Assembly (NCBI GenBank): GCA_946699065.1
Contig: CAMPDV010000690.1
Location: 1 to 64,000, forward strand
Source: Loxodes magnus
Lineage: Eukaryota > Ciliophora > Karyorelictea > Loxodida > Loxodidae
Direction of reading: 5' to 3'
DNA length: 64,000 nt
The first letter of the stretch is position 1. Each line of letters opens with the position of its first letter. Positions 47,954 to 63,300 of the stretch are shown here, in pieces. Both the position numbers and the translations under genes were made by a program. A model generated the notes under the pieces. It was given only the letters and a program-made list of their open reading frames with translations, ran no database searches and was not told where the DNA came from.

Positions 47954-49870
47954 ATGGATTAGTAAAATTATAAAAGTCCTAAAAAATAATTTGGTTCTTA
48001 GAAAAGAATTCCTAAGATACTTCAATATAGTTGCTTAATGTGTTCAAAGTGCATTAAAATTGGCCTTATGTCGCTCAATAAATATTTTGTAAAACACATT
48101 AGTAAATATTTAAAGGCTAAATATCTGAGTTAAAAGACTAGATTTCAACTGAAAATTTGAGAAGAAACTAATGAGTTTCAATAAAAAGCAAAACTAAATG
48201 AAAATTTATAGAATTATTTGCAAATATTAAAATAATAAAAGATATAGTAAATTAACTTCATTAAAGTTATATTGATGATCTAAAAACTTTTTTCTAATAT
48301 CATCAATTAAGTATGTACTTAAAACCACAAATAATATTATAGGGCAATTATAAAATAATATAAGAAAAATCGAAGAAATAATTTAAAATTTAGAAAAAAC
48401 ATTACATTTACCATCATAAACTAGATAGTAACAAGAAGAAATAGTAGCCTTATTACATATAATTAAATATCAATACAAACAGATAAAGTTAATGATTTAG
48501 AAATATAACTAAGTTAAAAATGAAGAAGTAAATGTTAATTAAATTTCAGATCAGTTAATTAAAATTATTTTATCGTTATGAATTTTATTGAGGAAAAGTG
48601 CAGAATTAAAATCCAATAAAATTATAATATTGCAGATATAATAAATGAATATTTTAAATAATAAATTAAATATTATTTTACACTATTAACAGTAGAGAAT
48701 GTTGCTAAATTATTAGAAAAATTTTAAAATAAAGTTTTGAAAAATGCTAATTTGTAAGAAAAGCCTTTAAATTTTTCTAACATATGTAATAATTAAAATT
48801 TTTGATTAAATTCAAACAGTTATCAAGTTAAGGTTTGATAAAAAAAATTGAATGATGTCATAGAATTATCTAAGGCTGATATCAAAGTAGAATAAGCTTC
48901 TGCAAATGCGATAGCAATCTTAAAATGTTTTAACTATAATTTTATATAAAAAAGATTTGAGGGAATAAGAATCTAAGGTGCTAATTGAATGAATCAAATT
49001 TTCAAGATTGTAATCTAAGAAACTCAAATTTATAAGAGATCAATCTAAGGAATGGGAAACTAACCAAATGCAACTTAAATGGAGGAAATTTAAATAATAT
49101 GTAATTGAAATTGCCCTAATCTTTTGATACTTTGCTGAAACATATGAATTGAATTTATTCGATAGCGGTCACGAGTGACTAGAAATAATCATATCAGGAA
49201 GTAATGATTCGACTATAAAGATTTGGGATTTTCTGAGTGATTTCTATAAGAGTACTTCGACCGAACGAGCGAATGAAGCTGTAAAGAGGGACTAGAAATA
49301 AATAGTTTCGGGAAGTTATGCTAGTACAATATAAGTATGGGAATTTTTGAATGTGACCTTAAAAAGTACTTTGATGGGACACACGAATTATGCTAGATCA
49401 ATAATGGTAACAAATGAATCGTTTCGGAAAGTTCTGATTAAACTATAAAAATATGAAATTTTTCAACTGGTTAATGTATTCGAACTCTCTAAGGATATCA
49501 AGATTCAATAAGAACAATAGAATTTAATCATGAAAAAAACTCATAATATCTGGAGTTCATGACAAAAAACCAAAATAGGAAACTTTCCAACAAAAAAAAG
49601 CATACGAACTTTAGAAGGCCATACAAATTTAGTGAGAATATTACTAATAACAACTATCAATAAGTTTATAATATCTTGATAATATGACATATTGTAAAAA
49701 TATGGAATTTCTAAACAGATGAGAGGTTAATATTATTACGAGGATATTAGGGAGAAATTTACGAATTAATGCTGACTGGAGATATAAAAGGAGTAATATC
49801 AGGAGGATATGAGAAATAGATAAGGAAGTGAAATATTCAAAATTATTACAAGATCTTAAAGATGGTTAAG
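47954..49870 (+). pseudogene. Coiled-coil / NAI-pentapeptide / WD40 gene, unit B copy, decayed
   Basis: Counterpart of 23846-25760. It starts MDQQNYKSPKK and shows the same coil, NAI module (SANAIAILKCFNYNF) and WD40 remains, ending GGYEKQIRK-W-NI with TGA as Trp. The last blade is better preserved than in unit A (GGATATGAG kept), but a stretch before the first blade has lost about 15 bases relative to A and further indels occur. The downstream AT-rich flank is also shared. Confidence 0.75.
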
Positions 49871-52800
49871 TATAAAAGAAGGTAAGTATATAATTTAAAT
49901 ATAAATAGGAGTGAATTTGAGTGAATTACAATAGATATCTTCCATTCAAATAGTAATTTGTAGTTTTGAGAAAATAGTGGCGAGTGAAAGCATCAAGAAA
50001 ATGTCGAATATGAAGTTAGTTTTAGAATATGAATTAAAAAAACAAATTCATTGAAATTTAAATTAATACCTTAAAAGATATAAAGCAATCTAAAATAATT
50101 TTAGCTTAAAAACAGTCAAAGTTTTCATAATAAATAAAAAGCATAAACTTTAAATTATTTTTACTTTGATTTTTTAACTATTAATTATTTGAGTATGGAT
50201 ATAAAATTTTGGTACTATAAAATTATTTAAAAAATAAAAAAATAATATACTAACTTTTATTATAAATTTTACTTTAAAAAATTAAAAAATAATTCTGTTT
50301 TAATTTTTGTAAATTTGTAATAAAGCAATAAAAATAAGGCTTGATTAAAAAAAATTATGATATTATGAAAATATAATATGCTATAAAGCTCTGGATTTTG
50401 GACTTCCGGAGATCAGTTAGTACAAACAACAATATCCTCAAGAGAAGTTACTTTACTATTAAAAATTTGAATAAAGAGTTATTAAAACCTGATTAAATCT
50501 GTGATTCTTTTACAATTAAAGATTAAAGGAAGTAAACTAAATTTCTTGGAAGATTTTTAAAAGATAATTCTTTTGTTAAAAACAGTATATGATAGAAAAT
50601 TCGAGAAGCTTGGCAAAATATCTAAAGAATTAAGGATTTAAAAATTCATAGAATAAAAACAAAAAAAATCTGAAAAATTACAGAATTTCATTAAATATAA
50701 TAATTTTATTTCCAAAAATCTTAATATCTAGATAAAAAGTAAACAATTCTTTATATTAAAATGATTTTATTTTAATAAATTTAAAAAATGTAAGAGATAT
50801 TTAATAATTATAAAAGAAAAATATTTTATTTTTATCTTTACAATAATTTTGCACTTAGTCATATATAGTTAAAAATTTTTCGTAATTTTATATTTTCCAA
50901 CTCTAATTAGAGAAATTTTTTTAATCGTAAATTATAAAAGTACAATCTTTTTCATTTTATTTATTTAAATTGCATTTTTTATAAGATGCTTTATTTAAGA
51001 AAAATTAATGAAATATGTTCTTATATAATTATTTTCTTTTTAATTACGCAGATTTTAATTATAAATTTTTAATTTAACAATAAAAATAATATTTTATTTT
51101 ACATTACTAATTAGATTTTTTAGTTTATTTTGCATTATGATTTAATTTTTTTTATTTGAAAATAATTTGTATTAATTTATAATTTTCAGACTTATGAATA
51201 TAAACTATCTTGATATTATTTTTTAATATATTATAAATTAAGAAAATTATAGAGATTAAAAAATTAAATTCTTATAATATTTGATAAAATGTAAAGAAAT
51301 ATTAATTTCTTTGGGATACTATTTTATTTTTAATAAAACTTATCCTTTATAGAGATTAACATATTAAAACATAAACTAGTTACTTTTCTTGTATCTTTCT
51401 TACAGTATCCAACGTTTCTTAAAATAAACTTAAAGCATTTTAAATTCCAATAAATATTAAATCTACGATGAAAAATAGTAAAAATTATTATATTTTAAAT
51501 TTATAATTTTCGTAATTTAAACTTTTTTCTTATTTGGGAAATAAATAATTTTATTGTTTAAACTAAAGAAAATAATTTTATTTTCTTTTGTAAACTAATT
51601 TTTATGTATGAATAATATAAAATTTGAATTTTAAGTTGTTTTTAAGATTTGAACTTTAAAATATTGAAGTCATCAAATTATTTTATTTTATTTGCTGCAA
51701 GTTTCAAAGTTTTCCTCAATTTCTTTAAATTAAAAACATTTTTAATTGTTTTTTAATTAGTATTTAGTTTTTTTAATAATTAACAAATCTGTATTAAATC
51801 TAAAAATTTAAGCATCAATAGCCTAATAATTCTAAATTACTATTACTTCTAAATATTTTTTCATTCATTCGATAAATTTTTTTCAATTATCCGTAGTTTA
51901 TTAAAAAACATTACTATCAACATCTAATTATAAAAATGCAAAATAAGTCTTTAGCTATAATCCTAATATATTAAATAATTTGTAATTTTAGTAAGATAGT
52001 AAGTAAAAGGTGATTAAAAAATAAACTATTAAATTAATTTTTAAATTTTATGATTAAAGATATGATATACGAGTTATTATTATTATATTATAAAAATACT
52101 TAAGCAAATTTAGGATATCAATACATAATAATAGTTAAAGAAAGTAAAATAAGTTATTTTCGAAAACCTTAAAAAGTTTAATTATTTCTTAATAGGTTGA
52201 CATAAATAAGAAAAACGGTAAAAATTTGATTAAAAATTAATAAATTTATAGAATAAAAAAATCTTTAAAATTAAAGAATTTCATTAAATATAATATTTTT
52301 AATGCCAAAAATCTTAGTATTTTAGTTAAAAAAGTAAGCATTTATTTATATTAAAATGATTTTACTTAAATAATTGAATTATTTAAAAAAAACTTCATTT
52401 AATAATGATAATAATTTATCTAATTTACAGTAATCAAAATAATTAAAGCTAAAATTTAGTATAATAAGTCAAAATAAAATTTAAATTTAAACATTTAAAA
52501 TTCTTAAGAAACTTCAATTTATTAATAATTTTTTTAATTAATTTAGATGGAAAAATAAATATGTATAATTTAAAAAATATATAATTTTTAGATTATGAAA
52601 CTTGAAAAGCATAACTATTAATCGTTATATTTTTAACGTGTCCTTAATAATTTAACAAGGATATATTACAAGGCATTTAACACAAATACAAATTTCTATG
52701 TAAAAATCATATTATAAAATTTAAATTCCACTTGCAATTTTTTGGATAAGTTCTCTTCAATATATTAATTCTAATTAGGAATTACTTTAATTTTATGAAT

Positions 52801-55800
52801 TAATAAGAAAATAATTAATATTTTTGCTAATTCGATTTTGTTTATATGATAAAAAACTAATGGAAAACTTGAGAAACTTTTACCAAAAATCTTGAAGTGA
52901 ATCTGTATCATTTGCAGATAATTTCGAGACTTAAGGAAAATTTATTTCTAAACTTAAGCTTTAAACACAAAAATTTGGCTTTTGCTTGCACAAAAATTTT
53001 ATTGTAAAATAAGCAAAGGATAAAATCTAAAATAACGAGAAATAAACTATCTAAAGAAAAATTCGCAAAAGAGACTTCCTTAAAGAAAACATTTTTCTCT
53101 TTAAGATTAAAACTTAATTCTCTCAGGAATTGTCATTTTGAAATTAAGGTTGAATTATTTTATTTTCGTAGTTCTTTTTATTAGTTTAATAAATTTATAT
53201 TTAAATAGAAATTAAAATTAATTCTCTTTTAATATTCTTTGAAGAGTGTTTATATCTCTTTCTATTAATTATAAGAATTTATTTACTGTTTTAGATTGTT
53301 TAAATTCTAATTTTTAATTTGATTTTATATAGTACAATTGTTGATCATAGTTAATTAATTTTACAAGTTATTTGCTTTATTATTATTTTGACATTTTTAT
53401 AAAGATTATAATATATTTATTAATCTTGCTCCTTCATAAAAGTTTTAGTTTATGTATAATGTTTAATTTTAAATAATGTCAGTAAATATATGAAACTTAT
53501 TAGTTTAGATTTTTTACTTATGCTATATGCTTTAAATCTTAATCATCAAAATATTTATTTTTTAATTCTAACAATGTGCAGAATAAACTTAATGAAAAAC
53601 TAACTTTTTTATTTAATTCTTATAAGCAACAAAACTATCTATATTTATACTAATAAATATTAAACTAATGAAACTATACATTCTCTCCATTTAGTAAAGT
53701 ATCTGTTTAAATAATAATTTTAAATAATTATAATTTATAGTAAACATACTATTTTAAACTATAAAAAGTAATAAAATTTATAAATTTATAGTAAGTAATT
53801 TAGACATAGCAAAGATATTCTAGATAATAGAATATTAATAGATAATATATTAATCTTTTACTAATAAAATTATTATTTAATATAGGAAAAATAGGTATTA
53901 TTAGCATAAGAATAAACATTTGGTAAACTTAAATATGATAAATAAATTAATAAAGTGGTAGTATACTTTTATTTAAGATTAAAAAAATAAAATTATAAAG
54001 ATATTTTAACCTCAAAATAAACACTTAATTTGAAAATTGAAATAATTACTGATAAGTCATAGTAAACAATCTTGCTAAGTTTTAGATATAAAACTTAATA
54101 ATAGTATCGAAGTTAGAAAAATGTTTTAAATGCTCATAAATTAATAATATCTTATGTCATTTAGATAATTCTCTTATCATAGTAAAGTATCATGTATTGA
54201 TTCTCACTTTTATATAAATAATAAGAATATAAAAACTCATAAAGAAGGAGACTGCTTATAAATTACTTCAAAAACAAGTAAAATTTAGAATGCTTTGAAA
54301 GGGCTATCTAGATAATTGAAAAACGAAAAACTTAAACCAATTAAGTGCTTTAATTGAAATCTTCGAAATATCCGGAAAAAACAATTGAAAATTAAAGGCA
54401 ATAATTAAGTTTTAATTTGATATCAAGTTAAAGAAAGAAAAAATTGTTTCTAGAATTTAAAAATAAAGAGAAAAATGAATTACCGCTGAAGATTCTTATT
54501 TAGAGATCATAAAGATGAAAAACCCTTAAAAATTTAAGAAGGATTATTATAACTAAGATAATTCGCTAAGTACCTGAAAGATTTATCAAGTGAATAAATT
54601 ATTTTAATTAAAGGACTGATTGTTGATATAACTATGCTTGAATATCTTAAAGTTAAATTATAATTATTTATTATTTGATAAATCTTAATCCACTTAAGGT
54701 ATCTATTTTAACTATATGCTTTTTAAGTAAAATATTATATTACATGGTTTATTATTAGGATAATTAAGTGAATATATGAGAATACTATTATTTCTCTTTG
54801 TTATTATTATTTTACCTAATATATTTTAAACTCTAATGTTAATAGCTTACTTTATAAAGTGTTAAATTAATTTTATAGACTTTAATATATATTGTTTTGA
54901 TAATTTTCTATTTAAAACTAATTATCTAGTCCCAAAAAGTTATTCTTGATGCATTAATTTAAGCCTGGCTTACTATTATATTGGTTAAACTTATGTAAGA
55001 TGAATGGTAATAGAAAATAAATGAAAAGTATGATAGATTGAGTATAATTATATGGTTTACTAATAATAACTGGAAGTATTATTATTATATCATACAATTA
55101 CTTATTATAATCTCTAAAATTAATTTTAATTATTATATCCTTTTATAAACTGGATACTATTTCTATTTTTAATTCCTATATCATTTAACATTTGTAACAG
55201 CATTCTAAAATTATTTAGTTAAAAGTATTAGGGATTTCAATAGCTCTAAGTTTCATTATAACTTAGATTATTAAAAAGAATATTCAATTACAAAGAAAAT
55301 TTAAAAAATGCTTAAGTATAAAATAAAAAGTCTGTAGGAGTATCATTATGTGCTTCTCTCAATCTTAGTATACTAAATAATCTCCTAAAATCCTTAAAAA
55401 TATTAAATTCATACCTAGGAGGAAATAAATTTATGCTCTAAGAGAGATTCTTAATATGATTGTCTTGAGGTCTGTAGCTATGTTTACTTTATGCTTTAAT
55501 GAAACTTACTCAAAGTTAATATAGTAACGTAAGGCAAGACTTATAATGGAATATTTCTTGTACTAATGAGATTTCAATTATCTTTCCGAATTAAATTTAT
55601 TTAGCAATAAATAAAAAATGAATGCTTATATCTAATCTATTATATCCTTAATAGGTTATTTTCCTTTCTTATCTAGCAAAGTTTAAGGTTTTAAAGTATT
55701 GTAATTTAATAATAGTTTAAAAGTAATAAATTATAGAAGCTATTCTATTAATTTTAGCTTTAGTAAATGAGATTTATTTTATTTTTAGTTATTTAGTTTA

Positions 55801-57219
55801 AAAATAACTAAAAATAGATGAAAATATCTAGATTATGTAAAAGGGATATGTAATAAATTAAGTAGCAGTTAGTAAAATAGCAAAACTAGTTACTTTAATA
55901 GAGAATTATAGGGAACTTTCTCTTCACTAAATTATAATAAAGATTAATTTAGATTTGAATTATAAGTATGAAGCATATATTACATAATACATTTTATATC
56001 ATTAATCATATTAATTATATATAAGTATAAACAGCAACATTAGAGAATAATACTTTAATTTTAGCTAAAATAAAACATCATTATTGATGTTATAAAATTA
56101 AATTAATCAAACTAATTACAATTATAGTTACTATCATTTTACACTAATGCACCTAACATTAAATAAAAACTAAATAAACCAACAAATTAAAAAGGAAAGT
56201 CGATAAAAATAGCAAAAGAACTAAACCGCAAATTAAGATTATATGTTAAGATATAAGAAATTGGCTTTTTTATTAAAAGGAAATTATAAAATCCTGACGG
56301 AATGATAAATTTATATTGCCGTTCATGAAACCTTAACTTCAATTATGAATAACCAATTAGGATGCTTAACTTGTATTAGATATTAATAATGTACTAAAGT
56401 ATAAAATCAAAAACATGACAAAAAGTAAAATAAAAATAATGGATTGTAAAGGATTTTGGAAATAGATATTTATTAAAACTCTTATAACGTAGAATAGTAA
56501 ATTATAATATATTTGAATTAATCCTTTTTTGAGAAATATAAAATTTTAGAAATACTGAGAAGTTTGGAAAGTGTTCTTATTAAATGTAAAACTAAGTCGA
56601 GATAAATAACGAAAACTTAAATTTAATAAAAATTAATCTAATCTAATATCTAATATCTAATAATAATATTTATTAATTTGAAAGATATAAATAATAAGCA
56701 TTATTTTCTGAAGATAAATTACGAGATTTTGTGCATATGACTCAAAACAAATTTTACTCCGAATCGTTTATTTGAGAGTAGTAGCAAATAATTAAAAAAA
56801 TATAATTTGTTATGAATTGATTCTATTATTTAGTATAGGAAAAAAAGTAATTACTATAAGAACTAAAATAAAAAAATAATAATCTAATAAGTTACTTTTT
56901 TAGATTCTAAAAGTATAAACAAAAATCTTTTACCTAAAATTGCTAAAATTAACTCATTTTTATATAAACATGTGACATTAAGAAGATACTGACTGCATAT
57001 TTAAAAGAAATAATTCTACGGAAAGTTACAATGAAGATGCGTTTTAAATATTTGATACAGAATTAATAAACAATAAGCATTATCCAACAAAATTAACTTA
57101 TAAATTCAGAAAAAAGACTAGAAAATGAAAAATAAAAAATTAAATTAAACTTAAAATATTAGAAATTATAGATATTCTACTATAAATAAATTAAAAGTTA
57201 GCTATTTAATTTATTTAAT
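49871..57219. other. Long AT-rich tract, unit B, no gene recognised
   Basis: Counterpart of 25761-33121. It differs by short indels and scattered substitutions. No protein or RNA gene is recognised. Confidence 0.5.
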
Positions 57220-59336
57220 TTTGAAAAGCAAAATATCTAATACATACTTCTTCCACTAGGAGCAACTGGAATAGGAAAATTTAAACTATTAAAAATATTT
57301 AACAATATGATACTACTAATTAAGTAAAATCCTGGAAATTATAAGAAATTGGCATAATTCCTAAACATACTAACACCTTATTCATTACATAATTTACCAG
57401 CTTTTAGTAATTGATTAACTGTTTCAAAATAAAAATAAAGAAAGAGTGAAAATAATTAAAATGAGGTAGATTATTAATAGTAGACTAAATAAATAAGATA
57501 GCATCATATATTTGAAAATTTATAGATATAAGATTAAAAGAAATTGCTAATAAATAGGTACCAATTGGAAATTACAATATAATATATATTGGTGCCTTAG
57601 GATGAATACTACCAATAAATGAAATTTATTATATTGATTTAAAACAGTTAAAGATTGTTCAGATTTAATAGTTGGATTGTTATGTTCCAATTTAATAAAT
57701 ATAATAATTTACTTACGATAAGAAATAAGGTAATAAATTAAGAATTTTATTAGTTCATAGGATTGCTGGAAAACTAGAAATTAACAGAGATTCATTCGTT
57801 AATAAACGCATTGATAGAAAACCTTAGATCTATTGTCAGCAATATACTAAGTAAAATAAATTTGAATGGAGTTTGATTAAATAACTTTTTATGCGAAAGA
57901 TGATTGTATATGGTTCCAAAATATCAGCAAAGATAAATGAAATCATAAAGTAAGTTAGATTATGCATAACGTACTTTTAGACATTCATATCTTTCTTGTA
58001 TTTTTAAATATTTAATCTTATAAATGAATCTATATATAAATTAATATTCTAGTCTACCACTCTAGCAATTAAAAAACAGGCTTCTCATTTTAGTCTATAA
58101 AGCTAAATTTCTAGCTTTTATTATTATTGCAGTTTAATGTATTTATTTAAAGATATTCCTTCAAGAAAGATCTACTTTTTGAGCTACTTAAATCTATTTT
58201 TTAAATAAAATTAGGTTTTTTTCTTACTTTTATATAATAAAAAATAAAGACATTGAAGATTGTAGCATATTGGCTTAATTTACTTATGATTTCATCTGTA
58301 AGAAAAATAAATAAAAATAGAAATTAAATTTTTGATTTGATCTTTGAACTATGCTTATAGCAGATGTTGAGGCTTTTCTAAAAATTGGATGAGAGAATAA
58401 AAAGCTTCAAATGTAAATTTACTAACAGATATAAGAGTCTTTCGTGGAACTGTAAGCGGGTCTGAATTTTATACCAAAACGAGAAGAAAAACCAAAGGTT
58501 TCTTGGTATAATGAAGAGACAGGATAAACATGTTAGCAAGATTAAACTCAAAAAGAAGTAGCAATCGATGAAAAAATTTGTGCTCCATAGAGAATAAAAC
58601 TGTAAGAGTAAACCAAAGAAAACCATTAAGTTTTGCAGTAAAAAAGCTTTTAAAGCAAAATATTATAATCCACATTAATTCAGAAAAGATTGACAATAAA
58701 TAGAGTGAAGCCAAATAAGTTAGCAACAGCTAATAGAATGAATAGCGATATTATAAATATAGATAGAAAGATATAGAAGAAATGAACATCCTTTTGAGTA
58801 AAAGCAGAGAAAGTAAGCGGGCATTTTTTACATAACTTCTAGAAGGTAATTGAAACTAACTCTGACTATTTAGAAGAGTATAAAAAATTACAGAATAACA
58901 CAGAGCTTAAACAAGTGTGCATATACAAGATATGAAGGAATAGGTAGAGATAGGTAAAATTTACTATTTTAAGGTGCAGATTTATAAAAAAACCTTTTCA
59001 TTAGTAAATGAGAGCTAAAATAAAGAAGAAGAAAATAAATTTCTGAAAGGTTTACATATTTGTCGAGGTGATAAACACTTAGATGTTACGATTCAGGGAA
59101 AAACAATTGCCAAATAGCAGAAAAATAAAATTATCCTTATTTTAAGAAGGAAACATCAGAAGAGTAAGAGAAAAGGAGCTTAATGGAATTCTATTATTTA
59201 TTAATTTTTAGTAAGGAAAAAGCATGGTAAAACTACATTCTTTTAGTGATAGTAATTATTTTGCTATTACCTGGTCTAATATATGGCTTATATTAATTAA
59301 TTAAGTTTATAACTAATATAAGAAGCTTAATAGCAA
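57220..59336 (+). pseudogene. P-loop / coiled-coil / transmembrane protein, unit B copy, decayed
   Basis: Counterpart of 33122-35240. The Walker A motif reads LPLGATGIGKFKL (GGA at 57259) and lies in a different phase from the membrane segment at 59222. In unit A both are in one phase. One-base losses near 58990 and 59100 are visible by comparison. The middle part, from EAFLKIGWENKK to EEYKKLQNN, is almost unchanged. Confidence 0.4.
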
Positions 59337-62300
59337 ATAATAAATCTTTGTTTTCTATTATTATTTTGACTTATTTAAGTTTAGCTAATTATTACTTTTA
59401 ACAAAATGTTTTAATACCTTCTCTATATTATATTAAACAAACACTATCAAGTTTATAATTATCAAATAAATGCTATTCGATACTTATTAGTAAATAAGTA
59501 TTAGAAACCCTCAAAATGGAATTGATATTTTAGCTTTATTCCTAGTTATATTATTTCTTAAGAATCTTACTAATCTTCACTTTTAATCTAACATATTATA
59601 ATTATAAAGTCGTACAATATTATTCAAGTCTGTTTGCTAATAGCCTATGGATAAAAGAAATAATCATTTAAGGCTCTTTAGAATTTTCCACCTATTGGGT
59701 AAATCTTTTGCGAAAATTCCAATATTGATAGAATTTGTATTCCAGGAATTTGTTTGAAGGATAAAATTTTGTATTAGTTTTTTTAAAAAAGTCTTTAGCC
59801 TTTTTAGCATTATATTGTTTAATAACCAAAAATATAATAAATTAAGCATATTAACTATTTCCACTATAAAATTAAAAGTTCTACAATAGTATATAGATGT
59901 GCTATTACTAAGATACATGGTTAATAATTATTTAAATGTTATAAGTATATCTCTTATAGTCTTTACATTAAAGCACTAAATATATAATACTAATAAGCTG
60001 CTTTGTTAAAATAAAGGGTTGCTAATAGTCTTAGTAACTGTAATATAATAATGCTAGGCTATTAAAATTAGGATATAGTGATTAGTTAATTAAGCTAGGT
60101 TGTTAATCTTATATCCTTGCTACTTTAATATCTAATTATTTGTCTATTTAGGTTAAAATAAGTTGCTATTAAAATAACAAGCTTTTACTTCTTTTAAATA
60201 TATTAAGGTTTACCATTATTTGTAGTTATAGTGAGTGAGGTGTAATTAGCTTACTACGTTTGAATACCAATCAGTTTAATAGATTCAAGATAGTGAGATC
60301 TAATAAAAACCTTAGTCTAGTCTAGTAATATGTGAAGCTTAAAAACTTACTTGAAGTTGTTTATTGGCAATTCCTTTAGATCTTTATATGGTGAATAAAG
60401 GAACATTAAAGAAAAGTCAGCAAGATGAAAATTTAATTCTATTCTAATAAGAAACAGTGATCTAAAAGACAGAGTCAGATATCAATTTCTATAGTCCAAA
60501 TTTTAGTAAAAAGTAGAGAATGTTGAATGAAGCAAATAATAGACACTAAGAATGAGCTTAAAATTAAGATAAAGCGAGGTATTTGGACAATCTTATATTT
60601 GTCATTAATTGCTTGACTGGTTTTGTCTATGAATTCATCTAAGAAATATTTAAAAGCCTCAAATACTTCCAAACGAGAGATTCTTATTAGTGATGTTAAT
60701 TTCTCTAAGGATTGCTAAAAATTTTGAACTCTTTGATGAAGGCTGCGGAGAACATTCAATTGCTGTCTGATTTCTACTTAACTTCATTGCTAGAATTGCG
60801 ATATTTTTGTAGTTAGAAATGCTTGATAAACAGAAAAATATATAGAAGACTAATCAAGCTTTGGAAGTTTTTTCGCTATATTTTGATATATATAATATTA
60901 AGCCTGATACCCGAATAAAATCAAAGAAACAGAAAAAGACGAAATACCAAAAACAAAACATTCCCAGTATGAAACTTAATCTTTAAAATAAAGTCACATC
61001 TTCAAAGATAGAAACGAAATAGACGGTTAGCTTTTAATCCAGACCTCGTTGGATATAAACGGGTAGATTTGAAAGAAACTAAATATAGTTTAAAGATTAT
61101 CTGATAAAACCATCAGAGGTTTAGAAGAATTATTACTATGAAAGAATAGTTTGAACTAAAGGAATTAAAAAAAGAAAAAAGTATAGGAATATCCAACAAC
61201 GCAAGAAAATCAATCTCCTATTGCTTTTAACATGCTGAATATAACTGCCAAGTAAAGCTGACTAGTAAAAATTTTTTAAACTCCCTGCTTTCAATTTTTT
61301 AAATTGCAAGTTTAGTCTCAGAGCTAAGCTACAATGAGGAGTTTAATCTAGCAGTAAAAAGATAATAAGCAACTTTCTTTAAAAGGGAAGAAAAAAGCAA
61401 AAAAATAATCAATTTAAGCTATAAGATTTAAGGATTAAGGAACATATATATCATTTACTTACCTAATAAGTGGAATCTGGAGCTTAAAACAAAAAACATT
61501 TGATAGATTTATTTTAAAGCTTTTCGTAAAAGAAAATAGATAACTTCATATGATTCTTTTTTAGAAGATTTACATTATTGAAGCTAAGAAGTAGATTTAA
61601 CTTCAAAGTAGCTGTTTGCTTATATGAATCAATTAAGATAATTTAGTTGCTGGCTTAGTTTCTTTCAGTTTATCTTCTTAAAATTTATGCTAAAGAAAGA
61701 CAAACTAAGTGTAAGAGCGAGGAACTACATATCAATGAGCAGTAAATTGAAATGATTAGAGAAGAAAGAAAGTTCAAACTGATCAAAAATCAACTTCAAA
61801 GTACTAGCCTCAGAGTTAATAAATCCATTAAAGTATTTAATTGATTATTTATTGGAGCATTACTAGTTAAATTAATATATTATTAAGATTACTAGACTCA
61901 GTATCTTTAATTAAAGATAGCCTAATTCTGTATAATACTTCTTATTTATGTATCTTAATAAACTAACAAGATACATTAAACCTTTAAATATACTATATAT
62001 TTCATTCTAAGCTTTTATTTACAAGAAATTTGCTAATAAGTATATTAAACTAATTTAAAAATAAAATCTAGCTTTAATGCTTTTTATGGTAGTTAATGTT
62101 TTAGGTTTATTTTAGCTTAAAGATATAAGGAAAATCAAATTAGGGTAATATGATCTAAATTAAGAAAAGGGAAGTTAAGCATATAGAGCTTTAAAGGATT
62201 AGACTGATAATGTTTTCAAGAGACTAAAGTATGAATGTTGTAGTTTTGGGATTTAAATTTATGTCTATTGAATAGTGTAGTGAATGAAGTAGCAAATTCA

Positions 62301-63300
62301 ATCTAAGATATTGCAAAGTTAGAGAAAAAAACAGCAATTTTTTATATTCCTTTGAAGATAAAAAGTAAACGCATCTTAAAATTTTTGATTTGAGATCATC
62401 AAGAAATTGAAAAACTTAAAGAGTGTGTAAAATTATGCTACTTTGAGAATTTAAATATCAAGCTATTGCATGAATATTTCAATCTAAATTTTATAAAAGC
62501 CATTGAATATTCTAGCTCTAGAAGGATTTACATTTTTTTGTTTTTTTCAAAAGGACAATTCTTAGATTTATAAGTTCAAAGTAGACATTTTGGCAACCCC
62601 TTTGGATATGTACATTTCTCATTTAATAGCAACTTTTTTATTTAAGACTTTGATTAATTAAATTTTAGTGATTTCTTTTTTTTCTATTTAGAAGCACTGG
62701 AATTCTATAATATTTATTCTTCTATAAAACTTTTGTTATTCTATTTTTCTTAAGAAGCACTTGTTAAACCATGCTCAATATCCAATTTGTAACTACTTGC
62801 AAACTTAAATATTTTTTAAATATCAAACATGCCTTTTGGTTGCAATTTATTATTTTAATTTATTCAGAAAAAAATTAACGTTTAGCAGCTATTTCATTCT
62901 AGATAGCAAATGATATTCTTAAATCTTTTAATTAATAAATTTAAATTTAAGCTTTAAAACTCTTATCTTGTAGGTTTAATCTTTTTCTCTTTTCATTATG
63001 TTTATTTAAATACTTTCTTATTACTACTAAAGACTGTATTCTTTTTAAATTTTATGACTAAAGTCAACTAGACTAGGATTTATTGTGGCTTTAATTTTAG
63101 TTTTAAATAGCTTATACTAGCTAATCTAATACTTATATTATCTCATACTACAAAGAAACATATTATGTTAAGTTTACTCTTTCTATTAATCCAGAAAATA
63201 ATAATAGAAGTAATTAAAAATATGCTTTCTTTCTTAAAAAAGCTTATAATTTTCTTAGTAACAAACAACTTATTTTAATAAAGAGAGTATTAATAGTGGT
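59337..63300. other. Unit B tail, no gene recognised
   Basis: Counterpart of 35241-39244. It is identical to unit A as far as I can see up to about 61190. After that the copies differ by a 21-base gap, a 5-base repeat (GCTAA near 61327) and many substitutions. It ends at the junction with unit C. Confidence 0.45.

Larger units (their letters stand above)
39245..63300 (+). repeat. Tandem unit B (about 24 kb)
   Basis: Second full copy, directly repeated after unit A with no spacer. It lacks the 17.5 kb block of unit A but has two private retroelement insertions (39356-40190 and 46073-46956), a roughly 210 bp extra AT-rich segment near 45480-45690, an expanded minisatellite and a roughly 760 bp tandem duplication downstream of its WD40 gene. 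It carries the intact version of the WD40 gene. Its P-loop gene has lost frame relative to unit A. Confidence 0.9.
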